64,000 nucleotides of DNA. It comes from Lacisediminihabitans sp046156175 (GTDB lineage: Bacteria; Actinomycetota; Actinomycetes; Actinomycetales; Microbacteriaceae). Both the position numbers and the translations under genes were made by a program. The notes beneath the pieces were generated by a model that did not search any database, was not told where the DNA came from, and saw nothing but the letters and a program-made list of their open reading frames with translations. The stretch's first letter is position 1. The number at the start of each line of letters is the position of its first letter. Shown piece by piece: positions 51,431 to 60,479 of the stretch. The stretch spans positions 1-64,000 of the forward strand of contig NZ_JAYLVL010000005.1 in the NCBI RefSeq assembly GCF_046156175.1, given 5' to 3'.

Positions 51431-52846
51431 AGCTGAGCTTGCGCAACAATTTGCCGGCGCGCGCTCGAAATCGTTGTGCAAGCGACAAGAGCCCGAGCCG
51501 ACGAGACGTCTCGTAACCCTAGGGCGGTCTCAGCCGGTCGTCGCAACACCTCATCGATATGGAGTGTTGCGCATGCCTGCAAGCCAGGTTCAGAAGGATC
51601 GTCAGTCTCGTTTCTGGGAATTGATCATCGAGGGACTTTCGTCGTCGACAGCGTGTGAGGCTCTCGGGGTGGACCGAAGCCAGGGGTATCGATGGATCAA
51701 AGCAGCGAGCGGACGAATACCGGTCCCGGAGCGACCGAGGTCGGGTCGTTACCTCGAGCAGGATGACCGGCTGCGGATCGCTGACCTGCGCATCACTGGC
51801 GCTGGTGTGAGGGAAATCGCCCGCGAGCTCGGCCGGTCTCCGTCGACGATCTCGCGGGAGTTGCGCCGAAATAGTCGCCCGAACATCGGTGCCTACCGGC
51901 CCTATGCAGCGCAGAAACGGTGTGACGAGCGGGCGCGTCGACCGAAGTCGTGGCGGCTCGATGATCCGGTCTTGGCGGCCGCGGTCGAAGAGCGGCTGGT
52001 GAAGAATTGGAGTCCTGAACAGATCAGCGACGACCTCGCCCGATCGTTCCCTGACCGGCCGGAGATGCAGGTGACCCACGAGACGATCTATCAGAGCTTG
52101 TTCGTTCAGGGCCGCGGGCACCCGCGCGCTGACCTCTACAAACACGTCCGCACCGGGCGTGCTGCCCGGCGTCCGCGGGCTCAGCGGTTCAACCCGAAGG
52201 GAAAGATTCGCGACAAGATCCTGATCAGCGAACGCCCTGCCGAAGCCGCCGACCGAGCCATTCCCGGGCATTGGGAAAGAGACCTCATCATCGGGTCAGC
52301 GTCAGGCTCGGCGATCGGAACTCTCGTCGAGCGAACAACCCGCTACGTGATGCTCGTGCACCTGCCTAACGGCCACAGCGCCGAGAACGTCCGCGACGGC
52401 CTCGTCGCCACGATCGCGACTCTGCCTACACATCTGCGCCGGTCGTTTACCTGGGACCAGGGCACCGAGATGGCCCGACACCGCGACGTCACCCTTGCCC
52501 CCGACATGGCGATCTACTTCTGCGACCCACACTCGCCCTGGCAACGCGGATCCAACGAGAATACGAATGGCCTGCTGAGGCAATATTTCCCGAAGGGCAC
52601 TGACCTCAACGCTCTCGGCCCGGAACGCCTTCTCGAGGTCGCTACCGAACTCAACCAGCGACCCCGGAAAACCCTCGATGGAACCACCCCCGCCGCCGCT
52701 CTCGAGAAGCTACTCTCGAACCCACCAGAACCACCTGTTGCGACGACCGCCTGAGACCACCCATGCGATCCAAGACAGATCTGATGCCGACCGCGACACC
52801 GAGCGATCACAGAACACCGCTACTTACCGATCAACTCCACTGCTGA
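51431..52846 (+). mobile_element. IS30-family insertion sequence
   Basis: One transposase gene flanked by conserved non-coding ends that also occur in the MITE at 42151-42331. The left end holds GCGCAACAATTTGCCGG and GACGAGACGTCTCGTAA. The right end holds ATGCGATCCAAGACAG, CAGAACACCGC and ACCGATCAACTCCAC. Exact termini and target duplication could not be fixed. Confidence 0.75.
51573..52754 (+). CDS. IS30-family transposase
   Basis: 393 residues from ATG 51573; the frame is open to 51474. HTH region 'QDDRLRIADLRITGAGVREI' and 'ARELGRSPSTISRELRRNSR', then 'VTHETIYQSLFVQGRGHPRA'. The DDE core: 'IPGHWERDLIIGSASGSAIG' (first Asp), 'SFTWDQGTEMARHRDVT' (second Asp), and 'YFCDPHSPWQRGSNENTNGL' (Glu). 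Intact, so the element may be active and could mobilise the MITE at 42151-42331. Confidence 0.95.
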   Translation: MPASQVQKDRQSRFWELIIEGLSSSTACEALGVDRSQGYRWIKAASGRIPVPERPRSGRYLEQDDRLRIADLRITGAGVREIARELGRSPSTISRELRRNSRPNIGAYRPYAAQKRCDERARRPKSWRLDDPVLAAAVEERLVKNWSPEQISDDLARSFPDRPEMQVTHETIYQSLFVQGRGHPRADLYKHVRTGRAARRPRAQRFNPKGKIRDKILISERPAEAADRAIPGHWERDLIIGSASGSAIGTLVERTTRYVMLVHLPNGHSAENVRDGLVATIATLPTHLRRSFTWDQGTEMARHRDVTLAPDMAIYFCDPHSPWQRGSNENTNGLLRQYFPKGTDLNALGPERLLEVATELNQRPRKTLDGTTPAAALEKLLSNPPEPPVATTA

Positions 52847-53026
52847 AGACCCCGGGAAAAACGGGGGTCAGCTTTGCCGGCGAAGACCTGGTGATAAACG
52901 ATCGTTTATGACTTTCCGGTAGACGATCACTCATTGGGGCACTGCGTCAGGAAACTGTGGATGCTCTGCCGGACGGTCCGACGCGCACTCGGAGAGGTTG
53001 GTATTTGCTCGCATAGGGCATGTGAG

Positions 53027-53839
53027 TCAGTGTCGATACTGTCCGAGTGTGCCGGTCCTGACTGGCATGAATCGGGAGAAGTCGTTCAGGTCGTCCAAAG
53101 TGATGAACTCGTCTGCGCTTTCGTAGGCGAGGACCGGGTTTCTCGCTGTCGACGACCACAGTACGTAGGCATGATCCGGAACTCCCCGTTTGACTGCCGG
53201 GTAGGCCGCAGCTGTGACCGACGGTTGGACGTCAAGACTGCTTTCGTACTGCAAATGAACTCGAGCCACCAGCAGCGCGGCGCGGCCAAACTCGCTCAGA
53301 TCGAACACGACCCGTTGCTTATCGCCGCCGATCAGCCCCCTGTTGCCCAGGCTGAGAACCGCGCGGCTTTGGTCAACTGTCGGGTGGTCAAGGATTGCAA
53401 TTGACCAACCAACCCGTTGAGGCCACTGCTTCTCCCGTGTGCCTACGTCCCCGACACGAGACTCCTCGAAGGATGGCAGTTCCCAAGGCCGTGTGGCAGT
53501 CAAGCCGAGGATCTGCGCACGCGACAAATCTTTCAGGGGCGGGTACTGAGCGATTCGTTTTGGGATCCGCACGCCGGACAGGCTCGCGGCGACTCGTCCG
53601 GTTTGGTGGTAATGCAGCTTGGGTCGCACAGATACCTCCGAGTACGAGCCTCGGTCCGGTACGACGTTTGCTTGCAGTTCTCCGTACCGCCATCGTGCGC
53701 CCTGCACTTCTACGGGCGCGACGATCACGCCGCCGTCGGTGGCGAATACGAGTGTCCCGAAGGGTACGAAACAGCCTCGGGGGGACCACATACCTAGCCG
53801 GACACCCTTTCGTAGGGGCTTCATCTGGTGCTCAGGCAT
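53027..53839 (-). CDS. Hypothetical protein
   Basis: 270 residues, no signal peptide or membrane segment. 'VRLGMWSPRGCFVPFGTLVF' near the start and 'DQSRAVLSLGNRGLIGGDKQ' in the middle suggest a beta-rich fold; the C-terminal half has 'YESSLDVQPSVTAAAYPAVK'. No family recognised. No convincing ribosome site; other Met codons lie close by (residues 6 and 17). Codon use resembles that of neighbouring genes, and overlapping plus frames look like shadows. Confidence 0.6.
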   Translation of the reverse strand: MPEHQMKPLRKGVRLGMWSPRGCFVPFGTLVFATDGGVIVAPVEVQGARWRYGELQANVVPDRGSYSEVSVRPKLHYHQTGRVAASLSGVRIPKRIAQYPPLKDLSRAQILGLTATRPWELPSFEESRVGDVGTREKQWPQRVGWSIAILDHPTVDQSRAVLSLGNRGLIGGDKQRVVFDLSEFGRAALLVARVHLQYESSLDVQPSVTAAAYPAVKRGVPDHAYVLWSSTARNPVLAYESADEFITLDDLNDFSRFMPVRTGTLGQYRH

Positions 53840-53896
53840 GGGAGGAGTTTACGATCCAAGCCCGAGGTCCCGACTAGTGGTCCCTAGGCTCAATGC

Positions 53897-54166
53897 ATGG
53901 ACGACGACGAGCTGCCCGACCTCGACAACATGACCGAGGCCGAAAAATCGGACTGGGCAATGAGTGTTCTCGACTCCTCGCCCCCGAACCTCGTTCGACA
54001 AGAAATCCTCGACAGGGGCGTGATCGAACCGGCGCTCGACCTCTTGAGAAAACGGGCCTACTCGGATGATCCCGAGATACGGGCAGATGCGCGGAGAGCC
54101 ATAGCGGAGAGCAGCCTCGGCCTGTTGCTCTCTGAGGATCCGAACGACGAAGGAACGACACCGTAG
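53897..54166 (+). CDS. Small acidic hypothetical protein
   Basis: 89 residues, strongly acidic: 'MDDDELPDLDNMTEAEKSDW', then a helical segment 'PALDLLRKRAYSDDPEIRAD' and 'ARRAIAESSLGLLLSEDPND'. No membrane or DNA-binding motif is seen. Monocistronic; divergent from the 270-residue gene with a 57-bp gap that likely holds both promoters. Function unknown. Confidence 0.6.
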   Translation: MDDDELPDLDNMTEAEKSDWAMSVLDSSPPNLVRQEILDRGVIEPALDLLRKRAYSDDPEIRADARRAIAESSLGLLLSEDPNDEGTTP

Positions 54167-54298
54167 CCACTCGCGGCGGCTTTCACAAACAAGGAATACC
54201 CGCGACCGAGGTTCCGGGATCCCGACGTCACCCCGAAATCGTTTCTGGCCTCGCACGGACGTCCCGCCAAGCGCTCGGTAGCGATCAGTTTCGGTCGA

Positions 54299-55048
54299 TC
54301 AGGTTTCCGTGCTGAGCCAGTCCTCGGTCCCCTCGAGTGCCATGACGGGTTCGATGAGAGCTGGACCGTTGCCCCGAAACGGTATCGGTGCGACTTCGTA
54401 CACCTCAAGCGCATTTGCGACAGGCAGGGCGGCCGTCACAGCGGCGTCGACCAGCTCCTGCGTGCCCTCGACAGCAGGATCTAACCACTGGTCCCACCAC
54501 TCTTCGGGGAGCATTACCGGGTTGCGGTCGTGGATGTGAAGTAGCTCGTCGACCGCGCCGGAGGTCAGGATCGTTGCGGTGAGCGTCCACGCGTTCGGAT
54601 CCTCATCGGTTACGGTGTGGTCTCTCCACCAGGAGTACAACCCGGCGAGCATCAGCTGTTCGCCGGCCGGATGGTGGATGAAGTGCGGCACTTTCGTCCC
54701 ATCCGCGAAGGTCTGCCATTCGAAATACCCAGTCGCCGGCACCAGGGCGCGATGTGCTTTCAGCGGCCCTTTCCAGGTCGCTTTCGAGGCGAGATCTTCG
54801 GAACGCGCATTGAAGGTGGGGTACTTCAGCTTGAGGGTCTTTGACCAGGTGGGCACCAGTGACCAGCGGGCCGGCTCGAGCCGCCGCACCACCTCGGCAC
54901 CGCCTTTCGCGGCCTCGAGCAGCACGGGGATCGTTTGGGTCGGGGCGAGGTTGTAGGACGGACGCCAGTTGCGGAAATCGCCGCCCTCGGCGACGAACTC
55001 GGTGATGAGCTCGTCGGTCTCTTTCGTCATAGCGAATCTGCCACACAT
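54299..55048 (-). CDS. SRAP-domain DNA-protein cross-linking protein (HMCES/YedK family)
   Basis: 249 residues, starting at 'MCGRFAMT' so that Cys2 becomes the N-terminus after Met removal. Key residues: C2, N33 ('SYNLAPTQ'), 'TFNARSED' (N80, R82), E110 ('GYFEWQ') and H173 ('HIHDRNPVM'). SRAP proteins form a covalent thiazolidine bond with abasic sites in single-stranded DNA and shield them. Intact, unlike the two other copies at 59592-59799 and 60950-62912. A 10-12 bp inverted repeat just before the ATG is shared by all three, implying a leaderless promoter. Confidence 0.95.
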   Translation of the reverse strand: MCGRFAMTKETDELITEFVAEGGDFRNWRPSYNLAPTQTIPVLLEAAKGGAEVVRRLEPARWSLVPTWSKTLKLKYPTFNARSEDLASKATWKGPLKAHRALVPATGYFEWQTFADGTKVPHFIHHPAGEQLMLAGLYSWWRDHTVTDEDPNAWTLTATILTSGAVDELLHIHDRNPVMLPEEWWDQWLDPAVEGTQELVDAAVTAALPVANALEVYEVAPIPFRGNGPALIEPVMALEGTEDWLSTET

Positions 55049-55051
55049 GGT

Positions 55052-55061
55052 TACGACCGTA
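55052..55061 (-). promoter_or_regulatory. Conserved element before the intact SRAP gene
   Basis: TACG-AC-CGTA, 3 bp before the ATG. Read on the minus strand TACGGT lies 7 nt before the start codon, the position of a -10 box for a leaderless transcript. The same element precedes the other two SRAP copies. Confidence 0.5.
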
Positions 55062-55475
55062 CCGGCCTGCACGTGCGGTGGCTAGGCACTCCCCCGCCGC
55101 TCCACAGCAGACGCCCATACCCACACCTCGCGCGGTGTTCCGTTATACATCGTCCAGCGGATCTTCACGGCACGATCGGTCCAGGCGATCAACCATGTCC
55201 TATTGCATTAGATGCAACGCGCTGTTTCTATGGATCCTGCTTAGCGACTTGCAGTGGGGTCGAAGTTCCTGTGGCATTTATAAGCGGCTATTGACGGGCA
55301 TGCGTACCGTCGCTGAGAGGACGGGGCTCGATTGCCGCGAATTCGGGGAGCATGAGTGTGCTTGTGTCGCGCATCGAGGACTATCCAGCTCCGATCCGGC
55401 GAACGTCGAAGGCGGCCGAGAACGTCTATTGAGTCATCTATTGCAACTTTCTTGCTTAAAGTTTACGCTCAGGGT
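55062..55475. other. Intergenic region before the recombinase trio
   Basis: About 410 bp with no supported gene. TTGCATTAGATGCAA (55203-55217) is a short palindrome. One end of the trio element, if it is a transposon, should lie here; I could not find matching inverted repeats by eye. Confidence 0.4.
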
Positions 55476-56582
55476 GTGAGCAATGCTGCACTTCCGGGAT
55501 CTGCACAGCTTGCTCTTGTTCCCGGCGTCCAGCATCTCGACGAGCACGATGCGGTCTGGCGGGGGATGTTGGAGGGCTGGGCGCGTCAGCAACGTAGCCG
55601 CGGCGTTGGGTCGTCGACCATCGAATCGAGCGTCCGGATGGTCAGTCGCTTCTGCGACTTCGCCGGGTCCTATCCATGGCAGTGGATGGCGGCGGATGTT
55701 GAGGAGTTCACGGTCCAGCTGATGTCGGGCACGTCCCGTATGGCTCCAAGCACTATCCGGCGATATCACGGGGCGATTTGTGCGTTCTGCGGGATGGTCA
55801 CCGACAATCGGTACGGTTGGGTGTTTGAGTGCGAGAAGCGCTTCGGGGAGGGCCCTCATCAAATCTGCCATGAGTCGAACACACTCGCGCACCTGGCGGA
55901 GTACGAGGGGAAACCGGGTCGGCGCCCGTTCACGTTCGATGAGATTCAGCATCTGTTCGACGCTGCCGACGAAGAGGTTGCACGGACTGCGGGACTCCGG
56001 ACGAAAGGCGCGGTGAGTGCACTTCGCGATGCCTACATGGTGCGAGTGACCTATGCGTACGGGCTTCGTCGGGGCGAGCTAGTGATGCTGGAGCCGGTCG
56101 ACCTTCACCACAATCCCGCGGCCGCGGCATACGGTCAATTTGGTTCGCTGCACGTCCGATTCGCGAAGGGCTCTCGGGGGACCGGACCAAAGCGGCGGAC
56201 GGTTCTGACCGTGCCGGAGCTCGACTGGGTCGTCACCTCTCTCCAGGAGTGGCTCATCTATCGCCAGGACGCCGGCATCGAGGATTCTGCACTGTGGCCG
56301 TCCGAGCGCGGAGGCAAGATGGGTTTGGGCTACTGGGACCGTCGTTTCAGCCATATCCGCGAGGTCGCAGGGCTCGACGTCCATCTGACGCCGCATTCGC
56401 TCCGCCACTCCTACGTCACGCATCTCACCGAGTTCGGTTACCCGATGGAGTTCCTCCGTCAACAACTCGGACACGTGTTCGCGGCGACCACACAGACATA
56501 CGCCGGCGTCTCTGACGACTTCCGCCAACGTCTCATCCTGAAGTCCCTGTCCCGCATCAACCAGATGGGATCTCCAACATGA
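55476..56582 (+). CDS. Tyrosine recombinase (first gene of the trio)
   Basis: 368 residues from GTG 55476. An N-terminal SAM-like core-binding domain ('SRGVGSSTIESSVRMVSRFC') precedes the catalytic domain: Arg in 'YAYGLRRGELVML', a Lys in the beta-hairpin 'VRFAKGSRGTGPKRR', 'LTPHSLRHSYVTHL' (H-x2-R) and 'QQLGHVFAATTQTYAG' (His and nucleophile Tyr). All six catalytic positions appear present, so it should be active. Its stop overlaps the next start (ATGA). Confidence 0.93.
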   Translation: MSNAALPGSAQLALVPGVQHLDEHDAVWRGMLEGWARQQRSRGVGSSTIESSVRMVSRFCDFAGSYPWQWMAADVEEFTVQLMSGTSRMAPSTIRRYHGAICAFCGMVTDNRYGWVFECEKRFGEGPHQICHESNTLAHLAEYEGKPGRRPFTFDEIQHLFDAADEEVARTAGLRTKGAVSALRDAYMVRVTYAYGLRRGELVMLEPVDLHHNPAAAAYGQFGSLHVRFAKGSRGTGPKRRTVLTVPELDWVVTSLQEWLIYRQDAGIEDSALWPSERGGKMGLGYWDRRFSHIREVAGLDVHLTPHSLRHSYVTHLTEFGYPMEFLRQQLGHVFAATTQTYAGVSDDFRQRLILKSLSRINQMGSPT

Positions 56583-56917
56583 CCACCACGATCAATATCA
56601 GCTGGCATCTCCGTACCCTCCTCGCGGAGCACGGTATCTACCAAACCACCCACGTCGTCCCCCTGCTGAAAGAGCACGGCGTGCACCTCTCGCGCGAGCA
56701 GGTCTATCGCCTGGTCACCCAGACGCCGCAGCGCCTCAACATGGAGGTGCTTGCAGCTCTGTGTTCAATCCTTAGCTGCACCCCGAACGACCTCATCACA
56801 CTCGCGGCCGAGGAAGCAGCCTCGCCCCGACGCGCAGCGACCAACGGAAAGCGGTCGACTGTTCCTCCCCCACAGCCGCCCACCAAAACCACCCTGCGAC
56901 GTCCTGGCAATCAATGA
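56579..56917 (+). CDS. Helix-turn-helix protein (second gene of the trio)
   Basis: 112 residues. The HTH is 'LRTLLAEHGIYQTTHVVPLL' and 'KEHGVHLSREQVYRLVTQTP', then 'LNMEVLAALCSILSCTPNDL', the layout of Cro/C1-type domains of the YozG/XRE_26 style. A Pro/Arg-rich tail follows. Overlaps both neighbours by ATGA, so the three are made together. Likely an accessory DNA-binding factor or regulator of the recombination reaction. Confidence 0.88.
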   Translation: MTTTINISWHLRTLLAEHGIYQTTHVVPLLKEHGVHLSREQVYRLVTQTPQRLNMEVLAALCSILSCTPNDLITLAAEEAASPRRAATNGKRSTVPPPQPPTKTTLRRPGNQ

Positions 56918-58893
56918 GCGAGAGCTCCGCGGAAAGCATCTCGCGTCTCACCGCGGTGTTGTCCGCTCAACTTCACGACCTTGGTGAGATCGGCGTCGAC
57001 GAGAGCTTTGTGACGACCGCAATTGAATCGATGCGCGGCCGACCGAAGCTGGACCGACTGGCCCGAGAGGCAGAGGCGCACCCGAGCTTTGTAACCAGCC
57101 CGACCGTCGACTTGCCCGCCATGTTGCAGCGACTGAACGTCGCTCTCACCGCTTCCGGCGCCCGCCTGCCCCGATGCCAGACGTGCGGCTTCGAGCGACT
57201 GCTGCTGCGTTCTTCCAGTTCTGGCCTTTTTGTCTGCCGCTCGTGTCGGACCCACGAAACTGTTGAGGACTGCGCGCGGTGCCGCCGCCGCCGGTCTATC
57301 GCCGCTGTGATCGACAACGAGCGTCTCTGCGCGCCATGTGCGCGACTCCATCCCTCGAGGCAGACGGTCTGTATCGAATGCGGCAAGTTAGCTGCGCCGG
57401 CGGTCCGTACCCCGGAGGGTGGGATCTGCACCGCGTGCTACTGCCCGCCTCGCGAGATTTGCGGAGACTGCGGCGGACTGGAGCCGGTGACCGCTCGCAT
57501 CGGCGCCTCCCCGCGGTGCTCCCGATGTTGGATGCGCACCAAGCGCACGGCATCGATCTGCCCCCGGTGCCAGCAGCTCCGAATCGTCACCTACCACGAC
57601 GCCAACGCGCCCAAAATGCTCGTCTGCGCGCGCTGCTCAGGGCGAGGCCTGCGAAACGCCTGCGAGCAATGCGGGCGCGAGGACCTGACCTACGGACGCC
57701 GGTGCCAGATCTGCGAACTCACCCACCGCCTCACCAGCCTGTTTGAACCTGCCCACCCGCTTCAACTCGCCTGGACACGCCAGTTCCAGGCGAGCCTGCT
57801 CACGGTCATCACGCCCTCGAGTGCCCTCCGATGGCTGAGTAAGCCCGGCGGCGGAGAGCACCTTCGCCGCCTCTCACAGCTGGACCGGGTCATCGCACAC
57901 GACGATCTTGATGACCTCGGCGACCGCCGCACCGCCGAGCATCTCCGAGCCTGCCTACGAACAGTCAGGTCGCTCGATGAGCGGGACGAGCAACTCGCTC
58001 TGCTCGAGCGCCGAATCGCCCTGTTCCTCGCCGCAGACCAGACACCAGACGCTCCCGCCCTTCGCGCCTACATGAACTGGGAAGTTCTCCCCCGATTACG
58101 GAAACGATCGAGCCGCTCCGAGCTGACCGCGAGCACGACGCGCCACACCCTCAGCCGCATGCGGGATCTCCACAAATTTCATCAATGGCTCGGAACTGAA
58201 GCCACCGACCTCGGCGACGCCACCCAAACACTCGTCGAGCGATTCATTAATAGCAACCCGACCCCCTGGCTCGCCGGTTACCTGAACTGGGCCCGCAGAA
58301 CCCGTCGATGCGGCAACGTCGACGTTCCCGCCCACCGACACGGCACGCCGAACATCACCATGTCTGAAGCGGAACGATGGGACCGAGTCAACCAGCTGCT
58401 CACCTCACCCGATGGCGGTATCTCGGCACGTGTCGCTGGCCTATTCGTACTGCTCTACGGACAGCAACTCAGCAAACTCGTTCTACTCAGCAAAGGCGCC
58501 ATCCATACCCTCCCAGACGGACACACGGAAGTTGCCCTGGGCACGCATCCAGTCCCGCTGCCGCGTCCGCTCATCCCGCTTCTCAAAGAGCTTCTCGGAG
58601 GCACTGATAGCAGTGCCTCCTCGGTCACCCGACCATGGCTTTTTCCCGGAAAGCACCCCGGAACGCACGCAACCGTTGGCGCACTCTCGCACCAGTTGAC
58701 CAAGCTCGGCGTCAATGCGACACATGCACGAAACGCCGCACTCATCACCCTCGCGAGAGACCTTCCCACCCCCGTGCTCGCCGGCGCAGCCGGCATCGCA
58801 CCAAACACCGCATCCAGCTGGGCCGAGCTCGCAGGCGAACAATTTCAGACCTACCCAGCAGCCCGCCAGACAACCAGTCCAGATTCGCAATAG
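56914..58893 (+). CDS. Zinc-ribbon protein with degenerate integrase-like C-terminus (third gene of the trio)
   Basis: 659 residues. Residues 88-267 hold six consecutive four-cysteine clusters, each with CxxC pairs ('CQTCGFERLL', 'CARCRRRRS', 'CIECGKLAAP', 'CGDCGGLEP', 'CPRCQQLRI', 'CEQCGREDL'), so up to six zinc ions. The C-terminal ~330 residues resemble a tyrosine recombinase: a core-binding-like region ('LHKFHQWLGTEATDLGDATQ') and 'GLFVLLYGQQLSKLVLLSKG', where Gln stands in place of the catalytic Arg. No HxxR or Tyr box is convincing, so it is probably catalytically dead and acts in DNA or partner binding. Confidence 0.82.
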   Translation: MSESSAESISRLTAVLSAQLHDLGEIGVDESFVTTAIESMRGRPKLDRLAREAEAHPSFVTSPTVDLPAMLQRLNVALTASGARLPRCQTCGFERLLLRSSSSGLFVCRSCRTHETVEDCARCRRRRSIAAVIDNERLCAPCARLHPSRQTVCIECGKLAAPAVRTPEGGICTACYCPPREICGDCGGLEPVTARIGASPRCSRCWMRTKRTASICPRCQQLRIVTYHDANAPKMLVCARCSGRGLRNACEQCGREDLTYGRRCQICELTHRLTSLFEPAHPLQLAWTRQFQASLLTVITPSSALRWLSKPGGGEHLRRLSQLDRVIAHDDLDDLGDRRTAEHLRACLRTVRSLDERDEQLALLERRIALFLAADQTPDAPALRAYMNWEVLPRLRKRSSRSELTASTTRHTLSRMRDLHKFHQWLGTEATDLGDATQTLVERFINSNPTPWLAGYLNWARRTRRCGNVDVPAHRHGTPNITMSEAERWDRVNQLLTSPDGGISARVAGLFVLLYGQQLSKLVLLSKGAIHTLPDGHTEVALGTHPVPLPRPLIPLLKELLGGTDSSASSVTRPWLFPGKHPGTHATVGALSHQLTKLGVNATHARNAALITLARDLPTPVLAGAAGIAPNTASSWAELAGEQFQTYPAARQTTSPDSQ

Positions 58894-59243
58894 TCCACTC
58901 CGCAATACTCCACTGCGCCGATAGCTTCACAACCCGGTCGGATAACGGCCTCATGGAAGCGAACATACGCACGCACGGCAATCGGAGCAGCTGCCTCGGT
59001 CACCGGATGGTGTGGAAGGTCAAGCTCAGCGTCGGTGAGCCCCACAGGGCGTGGACGCACTACAGCTTCTTCTATCTGCCGCTCGATACCACCGCCGTGG
59101 CGCTTGTTGTCTCCCATCGATTTAGTAGAACACATATTCGAATGTGTGAGCGTGCGGGCGCACAAACGCCCCCAGCCGGGGGAGAGAATGGCTGAGGGCG
59201 TGGCTTGTGAGACCTATCACCGTCGGTAGGTCGCGGCGGTGGG
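58894..59243. other. Intergenic region with a TetR-motif copy
   Basis: 350 bp, no gene supported. AACACATATTCGAA at 59129-59142 (then TGTGTG) is the reverse complement of the unit repeated at 60413-60438. One end of the trio element may lie here. Confidence 0.45.
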
Positions 59244-59513
59244 CTATTCGGGTGGCATCGCGGCGTCTTGCCGCTCGGGCCAGACGTGCTCGAGGATCGC
59301 GGTGCGGTCATCGAAGTATCGGTACAGAGTGCCGATCGACACATCCGCACCTCTGGCAACCTGCGCGGTAGTGAACCTGTCTCGGCCGATTTCCGGATCC
59401 CGGAGCAGCTGCCTGGCAGCAGCCTCAATCCGTTCGAGAGTTGCCCGAGAACGCCCCTGTTGTGGAGGATTGCGAATCAAACCGTTCCCAATGAGGTGCG
59501 TCGTATCAGTCAT
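59244..59513 (-). CDS. Short TetR-type DNA-binding protein
   Basis: 89 residues: an N-terminal arm, then the TetR HTH 'SRATLERIEAAARQLLRDPE' and 'VARGADVSIGTLYRYFDDRT', ending 'HVWPERQDAAMPPE'. The ligand-binding domain of ordinary TetR proteins (~110 residues) is absent. The ending looks designed, not random, so this may be a stable short class; truncation is the alternative. Repeated TTCGAATATGTG motifs on both sides could be its sites. Confidence 0.75.
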   Translation of the reverse strand: MTDTTHLIGNGLIRNPPQQGRSRATLERIEAAARQLLRDPEIGRDRFTTAQVARGADVSIGTLYRYFDDRTAILEHVWPERQDAAMPPE

Positions 59514-59591
59514 ATCTTGTTCCTACTCTCAGGCCCGAACCGACGCTACTGCCCGGTGTCATCCTGGGTGACGCGCCGTACCTAGGCCGCC

Positions 59592-59799
59592 GCGCGGTCG
59601 ATATCAACAGTGACCAGCGGGCCGGCTCGAGCCGCCGGACGACGTCGGCACTGCCTCTCGCGGACTCGAGCAGCACGGGGATCGTTTGGGCAGGGGCGAT
59701 GTTGTAGAACGGACGCCAGTCGCGGAAATCGCCGCCCTGGGCCACGAACTCCGTTATGAGCTCGTCGGTCTCTTTCGTCATAGCGAATCTGCCACACAT
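59592..59799 (-). pseudogene. SRAP gene, truncated second copy
   Basis: Starts 'MCGRFAMTKETDELITEFVA' and is nearly identical to the intact copy through 'RRLEPARWSL', then diverges into unrelated sequence. Only the first ~65 of 249 codons remain; E110 and H173 are missing. The intact upstream element GTACG-AC-CGTAC is kept. Confidence 0.85.
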
Positions 59800-59801
59800 G
59801 T

Positions 59802-59813
59802 GTACGACCGTAC
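59802..59813 (-). promoter_or_regulatory. Conserved element before the truncated SRAP
   Basis: GTACGACCGTAC (GTACG/CGTAC, 2-bp spacer), immediately upstream of the ATG, identical to the element before the third SRAP copy. Confidence 0.5.
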
Positions 59814-59869
59814 CGGGACACCCACCCCGAGATGTGCGTTCAGACTGCTCTGAGAGTGCTGGTGGCCGG

Positions 59870-60214
59870 TTATCCCCAGAAGATAGCTGTCGGATCCCGC
59901 TCCACCTCCGACAACAGGTCCTCGATAGTTGCTGTCGCCGGCACTAAATCGTAGAGATGGAAACGTAGGTGCCGGTCGCGCCAGAACAGTTCCCACAGGC
60001 CCGTCGTTTTCGTGAACCGGATCCGGGCGATCGGAAACCGAGACCACTCAGAGCCGGCCTCCTCGTCCTGCCAGGGTGGTCGGCATTCCATGATCGTGAG
60101 ATGACGGTCGGCAACGTCCACCTCAACCCGGATCTCATCCCGAACATGCTCCGGCACCCTCGTCCGGCACCACCGTTGCACCCGAGCAACATCCATTTCC
60201 GGTAACCCCGTCAT
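59870..60214 (-). CDS. DUF3024 protein
   Basis: 114 residues from ATG 60214; the longer frame upstream is non-coding. 'VQRWCRTRVPEHVRDEIRVE' and 'DRHLTIMECRPPWQDEEAG', then 'FTKTTGLWELFWRDRHLRFH', are typical of DUF3024 (function unknown). Ends 'RDPTAIFWG'. A relic of its last codons recurs at 62973, beside the third SRAP copy, so SRAP and DUF3024 were duplicated together. No signal or membrane segment. Confidence 0.88.
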   Translation of the reverse strand: MTGLPEMDVARVQRWCRTRVPEHVRDEIRVEVDVADRHLTIMECRPPWQDEEAGSEWSRFPIARIRFTKTTGLWELFWRDRHLRFHLYDLVPATATIEDLLSEVERDPTAIFWG

Positions 60215-60412
60215 GACAACCACTCTGCAGCCCACCACTCGCAGCCCACCGAACTGTGGACCGCTCCCCCGGAAGTGGAGGCTCCGATTCGACCAGGCAT
60301 CACCTTGACCGTCCACGCAGCCCTCCGACCCGTAGGTGCTTCTATGGTCCCTCCCCCGGTGATTGATCATCTTCACGTGCTCGCTGCGACGAAATGGCTC
60401 ATCGAGCATTGA

Positions 60413-60443
60413 TTCGAATATGTGTTCGAATATGTGTTCGAAT
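60413..60443. promoter_or_regulatory. Tandem TTCGAAT motif array
   Basis: TTCGAATATGTGTT at 60413-60426 and 60425-60438, followed by a third TTCGAAT at 60437: three units with a 12-bp period. The reverse complement occurs at 59129-59142. Lies 37 bp before the next plus-strand start; a likely regulator-binding site. Confidence 0.6.
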
Positions 60444-60479
60444 GGCTGAGCGCGGGAACAGCAGGAAAGGAGTGCGTCC

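Larger units (their letters stand above)
55476..58893 (+). mobile_element. Tyrosine-recombinase trio element
   Basis: Three overlapping genes (recombinase, HTH protein, zinc-ribbon/dead integrase) coupled by two ATGA overlaps. The layout recalls Tn554-like and RIT-type multi-recombinase elements, but with a different gene set; similar trios are seen in actinobacterial plasmids (from memory). Ends were not found. Confidence 0.6.

Noticed and set aside
53395..53877. 160-codon plus frame
   Set aside because: Opposite the 270-residue minus gene; Arg/Ser-rich shadow without a ribosome site.
57279..57746. 155-codon plus frame
   Set aside because: Shadow frame within the zinc-ribbon gene.
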